DNA of 64,000 nt, taken from positions 310,001 to 374,000 of the forward strand of contig NZ_JBEWXT010000001.1 in assembly GCF_040538665.1 (NCBI RefSeq), read 5' to 3'. Positions 17,509-26,519 of the stretch are shown in pieces. Positions within the stretch are counted from its first letter, which is position 1, and every line of letters begins with the position of its first letter. Source of the DNA: Aureibaculum sp. 2308TA14-22. GTDB lineage: Bacteria > Bacteroidota > Bacteroidia > Flavobacteriales > Flavobacteriaceae. Position numbers and translations under genes: made by a program. Below the pieces are notes generated by a model. It did not search any database and was not told the origin of the DNA. It worked only from the letters and a program-made list of their open reading frames with translations.

Positions 17509-19383
17509 ATGAGTACTGAATTTGAAAATCTTGCATTCGATTTACCAAAAAACCAATCAAGTGTAATTAAAGTAATTGGCGTAGGCGGTGGTGGAAGTAA
17601 TGCTGTTAATCACATGTTCAAAAAAGGAGTTGCTGGTATCGATTTTGTGGTTTGTAACACAGATGAACAAGCCTTGCACAATAGCCCAGTAACTACTAAA
17701 ATACAATTAGGCGTTTCCTTAACTGAGGGTCTAGGGGCAGGAGCCAACCCTGAAGTAGGTGAAGAGGCTGCAATAGAAAGCCTAGATGATATCAAAGCTA
17801 TGCTTAGTACACGTGCAAAGATGGTATTTATTACTGTGGGTATGGGCGGTGGTACAGGTACAGGAGCAGCACCAATTATTGCAAAGGCTGCAAAAGAAAT
17901 GGATTTACTTACTGTTGGGATAGTAACTATACCTTTTTCTTTTGAAGGGAAAATGCGAAATGAACAGGCTCAAAAAGGGATTGAGAAATTGAGTAAACAT
18001 ATAGACTCTTTAGTTGTTATCAATAATAACAAACTAAGAGAAGTTTACGGAAACTTAGGATTTAAAGCGGGATTCTCTAAAGCAGATGAAGTATTATCAA
18101 CAGCGGCAATGGGTATAGCTGAGGTAATTACACATCATTATACACAGAATATTGACTTAAAAGATGCTAAAACAGTATTGTCTAATAGCGGTACTGCCAT
18201 TATGGGTTCTGCAATAGCTACAGGTCAGAATAGGGCTCAAGAAGCTATTACAAAAGCGTTAGATTCTCCATTATTAAACGATAATAAGATTACAGGAGCC
18301 AAAAATGTACTGTTGTTAATAGTGTCTGGTACAACTGAAATTACTATTGATGAAATAGGTGAAATTAACGATTATATTCAGAGCGAAGCGAAGAGCAATG
18401 TAGATATTATTATGGGTGTTGGTGAAGATGTTGAATTAGGTGAATCTATAGCTGTAACTATCGTCGCCACGGGTTTTAATAAGGAGCAACAGATGGAAAT
18501 TTCGCATACTGAGGCTCCAAAAATTGTTCATGATTTAGAACCATCTCAACCATATAATGAACCTGCCGCGAAATTAAGCCCTAATCAACCAATAGTTAAA
18601 CATACATTGGAGCTAGATGAAGATGAAACAATTGATGAATTTGAACCGGAGACAAGTAATGTTGAGACTAGTCTAGAAACTATTAATGAAATGGATGTTG
18701 TTTATGACGAAGTTAACGGTGATGACTCTCTAGACGAATTTGTAATAAATCAAGTAGTTAACGAAGAACTCAAAGAAGAGACAGTTACTGAGACACAGGG
18801 AATGTTAACATTTGACCTCCCGTTGACTCCCAAAAGAAAAACTGAAGTAGCGAGCAATGAAGATGAAGTTATAAAGCATTCTCTAAAGGTTACAAGTATT
18901 AGAGATATTGAAGTTGTAGAGCCTGAATTTATTGAACCAACCATAACGGCTGATGGGAAAATAAAACATGGCTTAGAGAACTTTATGGTTGATGATGAAA
19001 AAAAAAGTAATAAACCAATAGAGGAGGTTAAAGATGAGGAATTGGCATTTAATGTTAGGGTTGAAAAGGAGAACATACCAAATGACAGTATACGAGATGA
19101 TGAAGAATCTCCATTAAGCCTAACAATCGAAGAATTGCAGAAGAGAGCAAGTGATAGGAGAAAGAAAATGAAGGATTTTAATTATAGGTTTACCAATAGA
19201 CCAAGTAATAATGAAGAATATCAAACCAAACCCGCCTATAAAAGAATGGGTGTAGATTTAGATGATGTTGAACCATCTTCGGAACCTACAGAAAATAAAT
19301 CTAGAATATCATTAAGTCCAGATGATAATGATGATATTCAGTTGCGTTCTAATAATTCGTATTTGCATGATAATGTGGATTAA
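17509..19383 (+). CDS. ftsZ: Cell division GTPase FtsZ with long acidic C-terminal tail
   Basis: Tubulin-like GTPase that forms the cytokinetic ring. Residues 1-325 are the conserved core: GVGGGGSNAVNHM near residue 25, the tubulin signature GGGTGTGAAP near residue 110, T5-T6 loop residues NNNKLREVYG near residue 168 and the synergy loop GFSKADEVLSTAAMG near residue 188. Residues 330-624 are a low-complexity tail rich in Glu, Asp, Asn and Ser, including repeated short elements (IVKHTLELDEDE, VIKHSLKVTS, KIKHGLENF) and ending in a conserved-looking SNNSYLHDNVD. Many FtsZ proteins are only 380-400 residues; a tail this long is seen in Flavobacteriia. Last gene of the cluster, followed by a terminator. 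Confidence 0.97.
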   Translation: MSTEFENLAFDLPKNQSSVIKVIGVGGGGSNAVNHMFKKGVAGIDFVVCNTDEQALHNSPVTTKIQLGVSLTEGLGAGANPEVGEEAAIESLDDIKAMLSTRAKMVFITVGMGGGTGTGAAPIIAKAAKEMDLLTVGIVTIPFSFEGKMRNEQAQKGIEKLSKHIDSLVVINNNKLREVYGNLGFKAGFSKADEVLSTAAMGIAEVITHHYTQNIDLKDAKTVLSNSGTAIMGSAIATGQNRAQEAITKALDSPLLNDNKITGAKNVLLLIVSGTTEITIDEIGEINDYIQSEAKSNVDIIMGVGEDVELGESIAVTIVATGFNKEQQMEISHTEAPKIVHDLEPSQPYNEPAAKLSPNQPIVKHTLELDEDETIDEFEPETSNVETSLETINEMDVVYDEVNGDDSLDEFVINQVVNEELKEETVTETQGMLTFDLPLTPKRKTEVASNEDEVIKHSLKVTSIRDIEVVEPEFIEPTITADGKIKHGLENFMVDDEKKSNKPIEEVKDEELAFNVRVEKENIPNDSIRDDEESPLSLTIEELQKRASDRRKKMKDFNYRFTNRPSNNEEYQTKPAYKRMGVDLDDVEPSSEPTENKSRISLSPDDNDDIQLRSNNSYLHDNVD

Positions 19384-19404
19384 TTAGTATTTAGTTTTGT
19401 TTGT

Positions 19405-19442
19405 AAAACCCAAAACAATGTAAAAATTGTTTTGGGTTTTTT
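19405..19442 (+). terminator. Intrinsic terminator of the dcw cluster
   Basis: A perfect 15-bp inverted repeat (AAAACCCAAAACAAT at 19405-19419, complement 19426-19440, six-base loop) is followed by a run of T, 22 bases after the ftsZ stop. Preceding A's make it potentially active on both strands, but the only nearby upstream gene is ftsZ. Confidence 0.88.
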
Positions 19443-19466
19443 AATGTGATTCTAATGCTTGTTTTC

Positions 19467-19474
19467 TATCTTTG
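19467..19474 (+). promoter_or_regulatory. -7 box (TATCTTTG) of the yqeY gene
   Basis: TATCTTTG fits TAnnTTTG and lies 21 bases before the yqeY start and directly after the dcw terminator, where a new promoter is needed. No convincing TTG is found at -33. Confidence 0.5.
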
Positions 19475-19495
19475 TAGATAACAAATTTTTAAAAA

Positions 19496-19945
19496 ATGAG
19501 TTTACAAGGTAAAGTAATGGGAAAACTTAAAGAAGCTATGAAAGCAAAAGACACTGTTGCTTTAGAATCTTTAAGAGCTATAAAATCAGCTATATTATTG
19601 GCTCAAACAGAATCTGGTGCTAAGCAAGATCTAACTGAAGCTGAAGAGTTAAAACTTTTACAAAAACTGGTAAAACAACGTAGAGATAGTGCAACGCTTT
19701 ATCAAGAGCAAGGTAGAACGGATTTAGCTGAACCAGAACTGGCACAGGTTGCCGTAATAGAGCAATTTTTGCCTGAACAAATGAACGAGGAAGACCTAAA
19801 AAAAGTTATTGCTGAAATCGTTTCTAAAACTGGAGCTACTTCTATGAAAGATATGGGAAAAGTAATGGGTATGGCATCTAAACAATTAGCAGGCAAGGCA
19901 GATGGAAAAACAATTTCAAATGTGGTAAAATCGTTGTTAAGCTAA
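19496..19945 (+). CDS. GatB/YqeY domain-containing protein
   Basis: A 149-residue all-helical protein of the YqeY family, which resembles the tRNA-binding tail domain of GatB and is thought to help tRNA-dependent amidation or translation; the exact role is unknown. Characteristic segments are LKEAMKAKDTVALESLRAIKSA near residue 12, the LQKLVKQRRDSATLYQEQGR stretch near residue 54 and the C-terminal SMKDMGKVMG near residue 117. It has its own promoter-like box. The tRNA-Arg gene follows after 23 bases and may be read from the same transcript. Confidence 0.9.
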   Translation: MSLQGKVMGKLKEAMKAKDTVALESLRAIKSAILLAQTESGAKQDLTEAEELKLLQKLVKQRRDSATLYQEQGRTDLAEPELAQVAVIEQFLPEQMNEEDLKKVIAEIVSKTGATSMKDMGKVMGMASKQLAGKADGKTISNVVKSLLS

Positions 19946-19968
19946 TTGGCAAACAGAATAGTATAAAA

Positions 19969-20042
19969 GGCCCCGTAGTTCAACTGAATAGAATATCAGA
20001 TTTCGGCTCTGAGGGTTACAGGTTTGAATCCTGTCGGGGTCA
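19969..20042 (+). tRNA. tRNA-Arg (anticodon UCG)
   Basis: A 74-base cloverleaf: acceptor stem GGCCCCG/CGGGGTC with one G-U pair, D-stem GTTC/GAAT, anticodon stem TCAGA/TCTGA with loop TTTCGGC giving anticodon UCG, T-stem ACAGG/CCTGT with loop TTTGAAT, discriminator A. It reads CGA and probably other CGN codons. The 3' CCA is not encoded, so it must be added enzymatically. A long terminator hairpin begins six bases downstream. Confidence 0.93.
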
Positions 20043-20047
20043 CGAAT

Positions 20048-20107
20048 AAAAAGCCCATAAATTAAAATGACAAGTTTACTTAAGCATTTTAATTTATGGG
20101 CTTTTTT
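20048..20107 (+). terminator. Intrinsic terminator after tRNA-Arg
   Basis: A perfect 22-bp stem (20048-20069 with 20085-20106) encloses a 15-base loop that itself contains AAGT/ACTT. The 3' arm ends in CTTTTTT, giving a U tract. It lies six bases after the tRNA and would stop transcription from yqeY or from the tRNA itself. Confidence 0.87.
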
Positions 20108-20186
20108 AAAGCGGTAAACAAGAATTATTTGAAAATATAATCAATCAATATATATAAAAGTATTGTCTAAATACTAATAAACCTTA

Positions 20187-21230
20187 ATGAAAACTATAAA
20201 TACAGCTATATGTTCTTTCGGAATGAGCGGACAAATATTCCACGCACCATTTGTTGAGCTTAACCCGAAATTTAATTTATATGGAGTTTTGGAGCGTACT
20301 AAAAATATCGCTCAAGACAAATATCCTAATATCAAAACTTTTCGAACTTTAGATGAATTGTTACAAGATGATGCCATTGAATTAATAATCGTTAATACGC
20401 CTAACATAACGCATTACGATTTTACGAAAAAAGTCATTAAAGCAGGAAAACATGTTGTAGTAGAAAAACCTTTCACAGTTACTTCTAAAGAAGCTCAAGA
20501 ATTGATTACACTAGCCCAAAAGAGTAACTTAAAAATTTCAGTGTATCAGAATAGAAGATTTACTAGTGATTTTAAAACTGTCAAGAGGGTAATAAACGAA
20601 GGTGTACTTGGTGATATAGTAGAAGCCGAATTTCATTTTGACCGGTTTGTACCTGAATTAAGTTACAAACAGCACAAAGAAATACCCACTGTGGGTGTTG
20701 GTAATTTATATGATTTAGGGTCTCATTTAGTCGACCAGGCCTTACAATTATTCGGAATGCCAACTGCTGTTTTTGCTAGTTTGGATAGTTTTCGTAAAAA
20801 CTCAAAAGTTCATGATTATTTTGATGTAAAATTGTTTTACCAGTCACATTATGTTATTTTAAAGTCGAGTTATTTTGTTCGAGAGCCACTTCCTGCCTAT
20901 AGTATTCATGGTACTAAAGGATCCTTTATTAAAACTCAAGCTGACATTCAAGAAGCTGAACTCCAAAAAGGTATAAAGCCTAATACAGAAGGATGGGGGA
21001 TAGAACCAGAGACCGAAAGGGGATTGCTTCACATTATGAGAAATGGGAAATCGGTAAAAGAATTGGTTACTACTGAAAAAGGAAATTATATGACCTATTT
21101 TGATGGTATGTATAATGCTATCAGAAATGATATGCCAGTACCAGTTTCTGCTTATGAAGGAAAACAGGTTATTGAGGTAATTGAAGCAGCAATCCAAAGC
21201 AATAAAGATAAAAAAGTTATCCAATTTTAG
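20187..21230 (+). CDS. Gfo/Idh/MocA-family oxidoreductase
   Basis: NAD(P)-dependent dehydrogenase of a family acting mainly on sugars and cyclitols. The 347 residues begin with a slightly degenerate Rossmann loop SFGMSGQIFHAPF, followed by the family hallmark VVVEKPF near residue 93 (the Lys of EKP is catalytic) and a C-terminal alpha/beta domain with DLGSHLVDQAL near residue 177. The GMSGQIFHAPF form resembles the YdgJ/YhhX-type subgroup, known from memory. No signal peptide; cytoplasmic. It ends six bases before the convergent three-domain gene, with no terminator between. Substrate unknown. Confidence 0.92.
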   Translation: MKTINTAICSFGMSGQIFHAPFVELNPKFNLYGVLERTKNIAQDKYPNIKTFRTLDELLQDDAIELIIVNTPNITHYDFTKKVIKAGKHVVVEKPFTVTSKEAQELITLAQKSNLKISVYQNRRFTSDFKTVKRVINEGVLGDIVEAEFHFDRFVPELSYKQHKEIPTVGVGNLYDLGSHLVDQALQLFGMPTAVFASLDSFRKNSKVHDYFDVKLFYQSHYVILKSSYFVREPLPAYSIHGTKGSFIKTQADIQEAELQKGIKPNTEGWGIEPETERGLLHIMRNGKSVKELVTTEKGNYMTYFDGMYNAIRNDMPVPVSAYEGKQVIEVIEAAIQSNKDKKVIQF

Positions 21231-21236
21231 CATGAA

Positions 21237-24200
21237 TTATATTATATCTAATAAGAAATCTTCAGTCAATATTTTAGAGAGATAATCTAACAATTCCTCT
21301 GCGTTTTCTTTTGTAAAAACCAAAGGCGGTTTTATTTTTAATACATTATGGTCTGGTCCGTCCGAACTCATTAAAATACCATGATCTTTCATTCTATTGA
21401 CCAAATATTCCGTTTGATTGGGTAGGGGATTCAGATTTGCATCAACGAATTCAATTCCCAAAAATAATCCTTGTCCGCGTACATTACCAATAATTGGAAA
21501 TTGCTTTGATAGTTTTTTTAGTTCAGACTTTAAAAAAATTCCAACCGATAAGGCATTTTCTTGCAATTTTTCCCTTTTAACTGTTCTCAATACTTCTGTT
21601 GCGATTGCACAAGAAACTGGGTTGCCACCAAAAGTATTAAAGTATTCCATGCCATTTGCAAACTTTTTGGCTACTTCTTGGGTGCAGACAACTGCCGCAA
21701 CAGGATGCCCGTTACCTAAAGGTTTGCCTATAGTTACAATATCTGGTATAGCATTATGTAATTGAAAGCCCCAAAAGGTTTTACCCATTCTGCCACAACC
21801 CGTTTGCACTTCGTCAGATATACATAGGCCACCAGCTCTGCGTACCATTTTATACGATTTATCTAAAAATCCATCGGGTAATTCTATTTGTCCACCACAG
21901 CTAATTATAGGCTCAATAATAAAAGCCCCAACATTTCGACCTTTTTTGTGAATGGTATCTATCTGTTTATGAACTTCTTCAGCATATTTCTTACCTGTAT
22001 CCATTCCTCTATATTTCCCTCTAAAAGAATCAGGTAAGGGAATGATGTGTGTATGTTCAGGTTTTCCTTTTCCACCTTTACCATCAAATTTATAAGAAGA
22101 AATAGAAACACAGGTATTTGAACTGCCATGATAACCTACTTCAGAAGCTATAATATCTTGCGAGTTGGTATTCGCCTTTACCATTCTTATAGCTAATTCA
22201 TTAGCTTCACTTCCCGAGTTTACAAAATGTATAACGCTTAATTCGGATGGTAAAGTTTCTAGTAATTCCTTTGCTAAAGTATTTATATTTTCATGTAAAT
22301 AACGCGTATTGGTGTTTAGCACCGCCATTTGTTCTTGTCCTGCTTTTACTACCTTAGGATGCTCATGACCAACATGTGCTACATTGTTTACTGTGTCTAA
22401 ATAATTACGACCAAATTCGTCCATTAAATATTGACCTCTACCTCTTACTATTTTTAAAGGGTTTTTGTATTGAAGACTTAAACTTTTGCCTAAATGCTTT
22501 TTTCTAAAAATTATTAAATCGTCATTAACAGTTGTTGATTTTTGCTGAAGTATGTTAGATTTTATGAGTGAATTAGGGTCTGGACAAATACTTTTCCATA
22601 CTTCGATTTGTCTGTAATAAGCTACTCCTGGAAAATCGTCATTGTAATCGAGCAATGATAGCATCAACTGAAAATGGAGATGGGGAGCCCAATTTCCGTT
22701 TTCGGGATAATTGCCTAGCTTTCCAATAAGCCCCCCTTTTTTAATCGTATTGCCAACTACATTTTTTGTTGCACTTTCAACAGTTAAATGACCGTATAAC
22801 GAATAAAAAGTAAATGCTTTAAGCTGATGTTTTAATACCACTAAACCACCATATTCTTTATTGCCAGAATCGTTAACGGCGAATACGACCTCGCTATCAA
22901 TAAAAGCATGGACAGGGGTTTGGGCTGGTAGCCAAAAATCAACACCTAAATGGATACTTCTACTTTCTTTACCGTGGTTTCCTACTTTGTCATAAGCTGT
23001 TGAAGTGTATATGGGTCTTGGTTCTAAATAACCACCTGCAATAATTTTGTCGGGATGTTTCTGTTGAAGTCTGTCAATTTTAAATTGAAATAAATCTAAG
23101 TCATTAAAATCGTTTTGATGTCCAATCCATTTACTGGAAACGCTTAAATCAAGGTGATGAATCTTATTTAGATTAACTGTTGGAAATAAATGGGACAACT
23201 TAAAATTTTGTTGTTGCATCGATTCTTTAAGTAAATTTTCCTTGGGGTGTGCCGTAAATCCACAAGCTGCTCTAAAACTATAATGTGCAAAATCGGCATT
23301 AAGTACGTGCCATTTTTTAAGTAATTCCCAGGCAGGTTTTTCACTAATCAGCAGATATGCATTGTCAGGTTCTTTAACTTTATTAATTGCTGATTTTGTA
23401 ACCGAAATTACCAATCGCATAGCAATGGCACTATATAAATACTCAAGTTCGTTTTCTAATAATGGAAATTCATTATGGTAGCCTTTAATAATAGGAAGTA
23501 TAGCATCCAACGGATCATTGTATTCCATTACTGCATATGCACAAGTCACAGCTAGATCGTTAATGGTCTGTGTGTAAATTGCGTCTCCGTAATCTATTAA
23601 AGCTTTTACTTTTGGGCTGATTAACTCTTGTGTTACAATAATATTATTATCGTTAGCATCGTTATGAACTATGCTTTTACGGAGCTTATCGTATTCAGAT
23701 TTATGGTTTTCAAATTTATTTTGAAAACTAATGATAATTTGCTTTTCATCATCATTAAATAGATGAAGGTATTTTTTCGTCCAAAGAGATTGTGAAATGT
23801 CCCAGTCAAAATTAAAATGGGCTTCAGGGTGTTTAAAATTAAACAGGGTTTTGGTTAGTAAACCACAATGTTTTCCTAAATTATAGCGTAAACTATCCAA
23901 TTTTGGATTTACACTACTCCACAATCTTCCGGATATCCAAGATAAAAGCCGAACTTTTCTTTTATTTCCAGAGTCATCCGTATATTCAGCAATAGAATTT
24001 CCAGATTTGTCTTTAATAACTTTTGGAGCAATGAGAGAATTATTACTTATAGCAAGATGTTCAAGCAATTTTTGTTGAAAATCAAGCCGCTCATTATTAT
24101 CGTTAGGGCGAGAAATTTTTAGAATATATAATGGTTTGCCCTCAATATTAATTTTAAAATTTAGATCGATTTCACCTGGAAGGGAAGTTGCTTTTCCAAT

Positions 24201-24269
24201 GACAGTAAAATATTCTAGAAGTATTTTTTCAGCTTCTTGAGTAGTTGTTTTCATTTTATTACTGCTCAT
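21237..24269 (-). CDS. Three-domain fusion: APH-type kinase, M23 peptidase-like domain, class III aminotransferase
   Basis: A 1010-residue protein in three parts. Residues about 10-345 are an aminoglycoside-phosphotransferase-fold kinase with the catalytic loop HNDANDNN near residue 202 and the metal-binding DYGD near residue 224. Residues about 410-560 are an M23/LytM domain with both zinc motifs, HLGVD near residue 440 and HLH at 530-532. Residues about 585-1010 are a class III PLP enzyme with SGSEANE near residue 690, DEVQTGCGRMG near residue 817 and the PLP lysine in GKPLGNGHP at residue 849. Kinase and transaminase parts resemble hydroxylysine kinase and the phospholyases acting on phosphohydroxylysine or phosphoethanolamine, so phosphorylation then PLP-dependent elimination of an amino alcohol is the best guess. 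No signal peptide is visible, so the peptidase-like domain would be cytoplasmic. Confidence 0.93.
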   Translation of the reverse strand: MSSNKMKTTTQEAEKILLEYFTVIGKATSLPGEIDLNFKINIEGKPLYILKISRPNDNNERLDFQQKLLEHLAISNNSLIAPKVIKDKSGNSIAEYTDDSGNKRKVRLLSWISGRLWSSVNPKLDSLRYNLGKHCGLLTKTLFNFKHPEAHFNFDWDISQSLWTKKYLHLFNDDEKQIIISFQNKFENHKSEYDKLRKSIVHNDANDNNIIVTQELISPKVKALIDYGDAIYTQTINDLAVTCAYAVMEYNDPLDAILPIIKGYHNEFPLLENELEYLYSAIAMRLVISVTKSAINKVKEPDNAYLLISEKPAWELLKKWHVLNADFAHYSFRAACGFTAHPKENLLKESMQQQNFKLSHLFPTVNLNKIHHLDLSVSSKWIGHQNDFNDLDLFQFKIDRLQQKHPDKIIAGGYLEPRPIYTSTAYDKVGNHGKESRSIHLGVDFWLPAQTPVHAFIDSEVVFAVNDSGNKEYGGLVVLKHQLKAFTFYSLYGHLTVESATKNVVGNTIKKGGLIGKLGNYPENGNWAPHLHFQLMLSLLDYNDDFPGVAYYRQIEVWKSICPDPNSLIKSNILQQKSTTVNDDLIIFRKKHLGKSLSLQYKNPLKIVRGRGQYLMDEFGRNYLDTVNNVAHVGHEHPKVVKAGQEQMAVLNTNTRYLHENINTLAKELLETLPSELSVIHFVNSGSEANELAIRMVKANTNSQDIIASEVGYHGSSNTCVSISSYKFDGKGGKGKPEHTHIIPLPDSFRGKYRGMDTGKKYAEEVHKQIDTIHKKGRNVGAFIIEPIISCGGQIELPDGFLDKSYKMVRRAGGLCISDEVQTGCGRMGKTFWGFQLHNAIPDIVTIGKPLGNGHPVAAVVCTQEVAKKFANGMEYFNTFGGNPVSCAIATEVLRTVKREKLQENALSVGIFLKSELKKLSKQFPIIGNVRGQGLFLGIEFVDANLNPLPNQTEYLVNRMKDHGILMSSDGPDHNVLKIKPPLVFTKENAEELLDYLSKILTEDFLLDII

Positions 24270-24298
24270 TCAAATCTTTAATTAGCTTACGCTCATAA

Positions 24299-24306
24299 CA
24301 AATATA
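24299..24306 (-). promoter_or_regulatory. -7 box (TATATTTG) of the three-domain fusion gene
   Basis: Minus-strand TATATTTG matches TAnnTTTG and lies 29 bases upstream of the ATG at 24267-24269. The -33 element is not clear. Confidence 0.45.
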
Positions 24307-24404
24307 GTTATTAAATTCAAGAGTAAACATTCCTGATATTTATCATATTAGGTTAGCTTTTTTTTTATGAAATTTAACTATCGAAACCTTAAAGCTGAAG
24401 TATC

Positions 24405-24821
24405 ATGAAAAATAAAGAGCCTGTATCCAAAATTATGACTAAAAATGTAATTACCATTGACAAAAACGAGAAATTGCCTGAAGCGGACAAATTGCTAAGA
24501 AAATATAATATAAGACATGTCCCTGTTATAGAAAATGATAAAATAGTTGGTATGTTAAGTTTAACCGACTTGTCAAGAATTAGCTTTGCTGATAATTATG
24601 ACGACGAACAATCAATTGATGACTCTATTTATAGTATGCTTTCGGTAGCACAGATTATGGCTAGTAACCCAGTAAAAGTTTCTCCAGACACTTCTATTAA
24701 AGATGTAGCTTCGCTTTTGGCAAATAAAGAGTTTCATGCTCTTCCTGTTGTTGAAAATCAGCAAATAGTTGGTATAGTCACCACTACTGATTTGTTAAAT
24801 TATTTAGTAGAAAGATGCTAA
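24405..24821 (+). CDS. Tandem CBS-domain protein
   Basis: A 138-residue protein made of two CBS motifs forming one Bateman module: VSKIMTKNVITIDKNEKLPEAD at about 8-29 with RHVPVIENDKIVGMLSLTDL at about 38-57, then VAQIMASNPVKVSPDTS near residue 85 with HALPVVENQQIVGIVTTTDL near residue 114. Such stand-alone modules bind adenine nucleotides and usually regulate a partner; none is evident here. Cytoplasmic; divergent from the fusion gene. Confidence 0.93.
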   Translation: MKNKEPVSKIMTKNVITIDKNEKLPEADKLLRKYNIRHVPVIENDKIVGMLSLTDLSRISFADNYDDEQSIDDSIYSMLSVAQIMASNPVKVSPDTSIKDVASLLANKEFHALPVVENQQIVGIVTTTDLLNYLVERC

Positions 24822-24940
24822 AAAATATAAAAAACTCAAAAAAATAGTCCCATTTTGGCAAAATAGTTGTATTATAGCACTAGAAAAGAAAGTAATCTTT
24901 AAAAGCTGATTCTCTTTTGGGAGTCGGTTAAAAAAGAAAA

Positions 24941-25720
24941 TTGCTATTTAAAACACCTATTTTGATAGAACTTGTAAGCCTAGTGTTTGGGTCAACTAAT
25001 TTGACCCGTTACGTTATGTTCCCTAATGTTATGTATGGAGCACAAAGGGCTATGATTGCCGAAAATTTCAGCTTTTATAATAATTTATCTACTATAGATA
25101 AACGCTATTTTGAACACAGAGTTTTAAAATTTATTGATGCTCATAATTTTATAGGTAGAGATGGGGTAGTGATTACCAAAAAAATGGAACTTTTAATTGC
25201 TTCTACTGCTGTAATGCTCACTTTTGGTATGAGGAGATACTTATTTTCTCAATTCGAAAATATAGTTATTTATCCTAAAAATTACCTTTCTAAAGTTACC
25301 AATAAGCGTCACCAGGGAGAAACCAATCCTAGATTGGGAACTATAGTTTTCTCATGGGATAATTTTATGGATGGTATAGAGATTGAAGATAATAATTTAA
25401 ATCTAGGCTTGCATGAATTAACACATGCCATGCACTTTAGTTTTTTAAGAGAGCAGAGTTTTACTTCGGTTGTGTTTTTAGATCACTTTAAGGCACTTTT
25501 AAATAGAATGAAAGATAAGAAATTACAACGTAAAATTGTAAAATCAGGCTATTTAAGACAATATGGTTTTAGAAATCAGTTTGAGTTTTTATCGGTTGTA
25601 GTAGAACACTTTTTTGAAACTCCGCATGAGTTTAACCAAAAACTACCAGAAGTCTATACGATGGTAAAGCAAATGATGAATTTAGATACCCTTAAAATGG
25701 CATCGAAGCGTTCCGCATAA
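24941..25720 (+). CDS. MtfA-like zinc-dependent peptidase (M90 family)
   Basis: A 259-residue protein with the zinc-peptidase motif HELTHAMHF near residue 160 and a downstream acidic segment FLSVVVEHFFETP near residue 216 supplying the third ligand, the pattern of MtfA/DUF980-type peptidases. In enteric bacteria MtfA binds the repressor Mlc; Mlc is not expected in Bacteroidota, so the role here is open. A hydrophobic stretch at residues 3-15 could be a partial membrane association. The start is uncertain: TTG 24941 is used here because it keeps the hydrophobic N-terminus, and the first in-frame ATG is at 25016-25018. Convergent with the TSUP gene, five bases apart. Confidence 0.85.
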   Translation: MLFKTPILIELVSLVFGSTNLTRYVMFPNVMYGAQRAMIAENFSFYNNLSTIDKRYFEHRVLKFIDAHNFIGRDGVVITKKMELLIASTAVMLTFGMRRYLFSQFENIVIYPKNYLSKVTNKRHQGETNPRLGTIVFSWDNFMDGIEIEDNNLNLGLHELTHAMHFSFLREQSFTSVVFLDHFKALLNRMKDKKLQRKIVKSGYLRQYGFRNQFEFLSVVVEHFFETPHEFNQKLPEVYTMVKQMMNLDTLKMASKRSA

Positions 25721-25725
25721 ATTTT

Positions 25726-26490
25726 TTATCGAAACAGCATTACCAAAGCACCAATCGTAGTAACAATTAAAATAAATCTTCTATAATTAAGGTTCGATAT
25801 TTTTTTGACTATTAATACACCCATGAAAAAGCCTAAAATTACTGCAGGGATAAGAACTGAATTGACTATTAATGTTTCTTTGCTCACCGTTTTCCATACA
25901 AAAAAATGAAAGGGTAATTTAAATACATTAATAATAAAAAATAACCACGCTGCTGTACCAATAAATTCATTCTTAGGTAATTTTATGGCGAGGAAGTATA
26001 TGTTAGAAATTGGTCCAGCTAAATTTCCTATCATTGTTGTAAATCCTGCTAAGAAGCCAGCAGAGCTTGAAAAAGCAATGTGCGTCGGGATTGTTGATGA
26101 TTTTCTTTTTTCTGTATAGAACAGAATTAATACCGAGGCAATTATAATTATTGCCATAAGCCTTTTAAATAAAACCTCAGAAATGTCATTACCCACCCAA
26201 ACGCCAACCAAGACACCAACAATCATCCATGGCATTAATTTTATAATATATTTCCATTGAGCATGCCTATTATAATAAATTACGGCAAAAATGTCCGCAA
26301 CAATTAGCATAGGCAATAATATTCCAGTTGAGGCCTTTTCACCGAAAACAAAAGCTAAAATGACAACAATTAGAATACCAATACCTTTGATGCCAGATTT
26401 TGACAGTCCTAGCAAAAAGACGGCTAACAATACTGATATCCATTGTAATGTGGATAAGTTGTATGAGTTTAATATATCGAGATAGGTCAT
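25726..26490 (-). CDS. TSUP/TauE-SafE-family membrane transporter
   Basis: A 254-residue polytopic protein with about eight membrane helices in the two-repeat TSUP pattern: LGLSKSGIKGIGIL near residue 27 and, in the second half, SAGFLAGFTTMIGNLAGP near residue 148. Family members export sulfite, sulfoacetate or related organosulfur anions, but specificity cannot be read from sequence. Start ATG 26488-26490. No sulfur-metabolism gene lies next to it. Confidence 0.9.
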   Translation of the reverse strand: MTYLDILNSYNLSTLQWISVLLAVFLLGLSKSGIKGIGILIVVILAFVFGEKASTGILLPMLIVADIFAVIYYNRHAQWKYIIKLMPWMIVGVLVGVWVGNDISEVLFKRLMAIIIIASVLILFYTEKRKSSTIPTHIAFSSSAGFLAGFTTMIGNLAGPISNIYFLAIKLPKNEFIGTAAWLFFIINVFKLPFHFFVWKTVSKETLIVNSVLIPAVILGFFMGVLIVKKISNLNYRRFILIVTTIGALVMLFR

Positions 26491-26519
26491 TAACCGATTA
26501 GGTTCTGTAACGGTTCAGT

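Noticed and set aside
20859-21233. 124-codon minus-strand frame at the 3' end of the Gfo/Idh gene
   Set aside because: Phe/Ser/Ile-rich antisense reading of a conserved oxidoreductase; no independent support.
23600-24269. Idea that the APH-type domain of the 1010-residue protein is an antibiotic-resistance kinase
   Set aside because: It is fused in frame to a class III PLP enzyme and resembles the hydroxylysine/homoserine kinase-like branch; the fusion argues for amino-alcohol metabolism.
24822-24940. Hairpin CTGATTCTC/GGGAGTCGG near 24906-24928 as terminator of the CBS gene
   Set aside because: Three G-U pairs and no U run; too weak to annotate.
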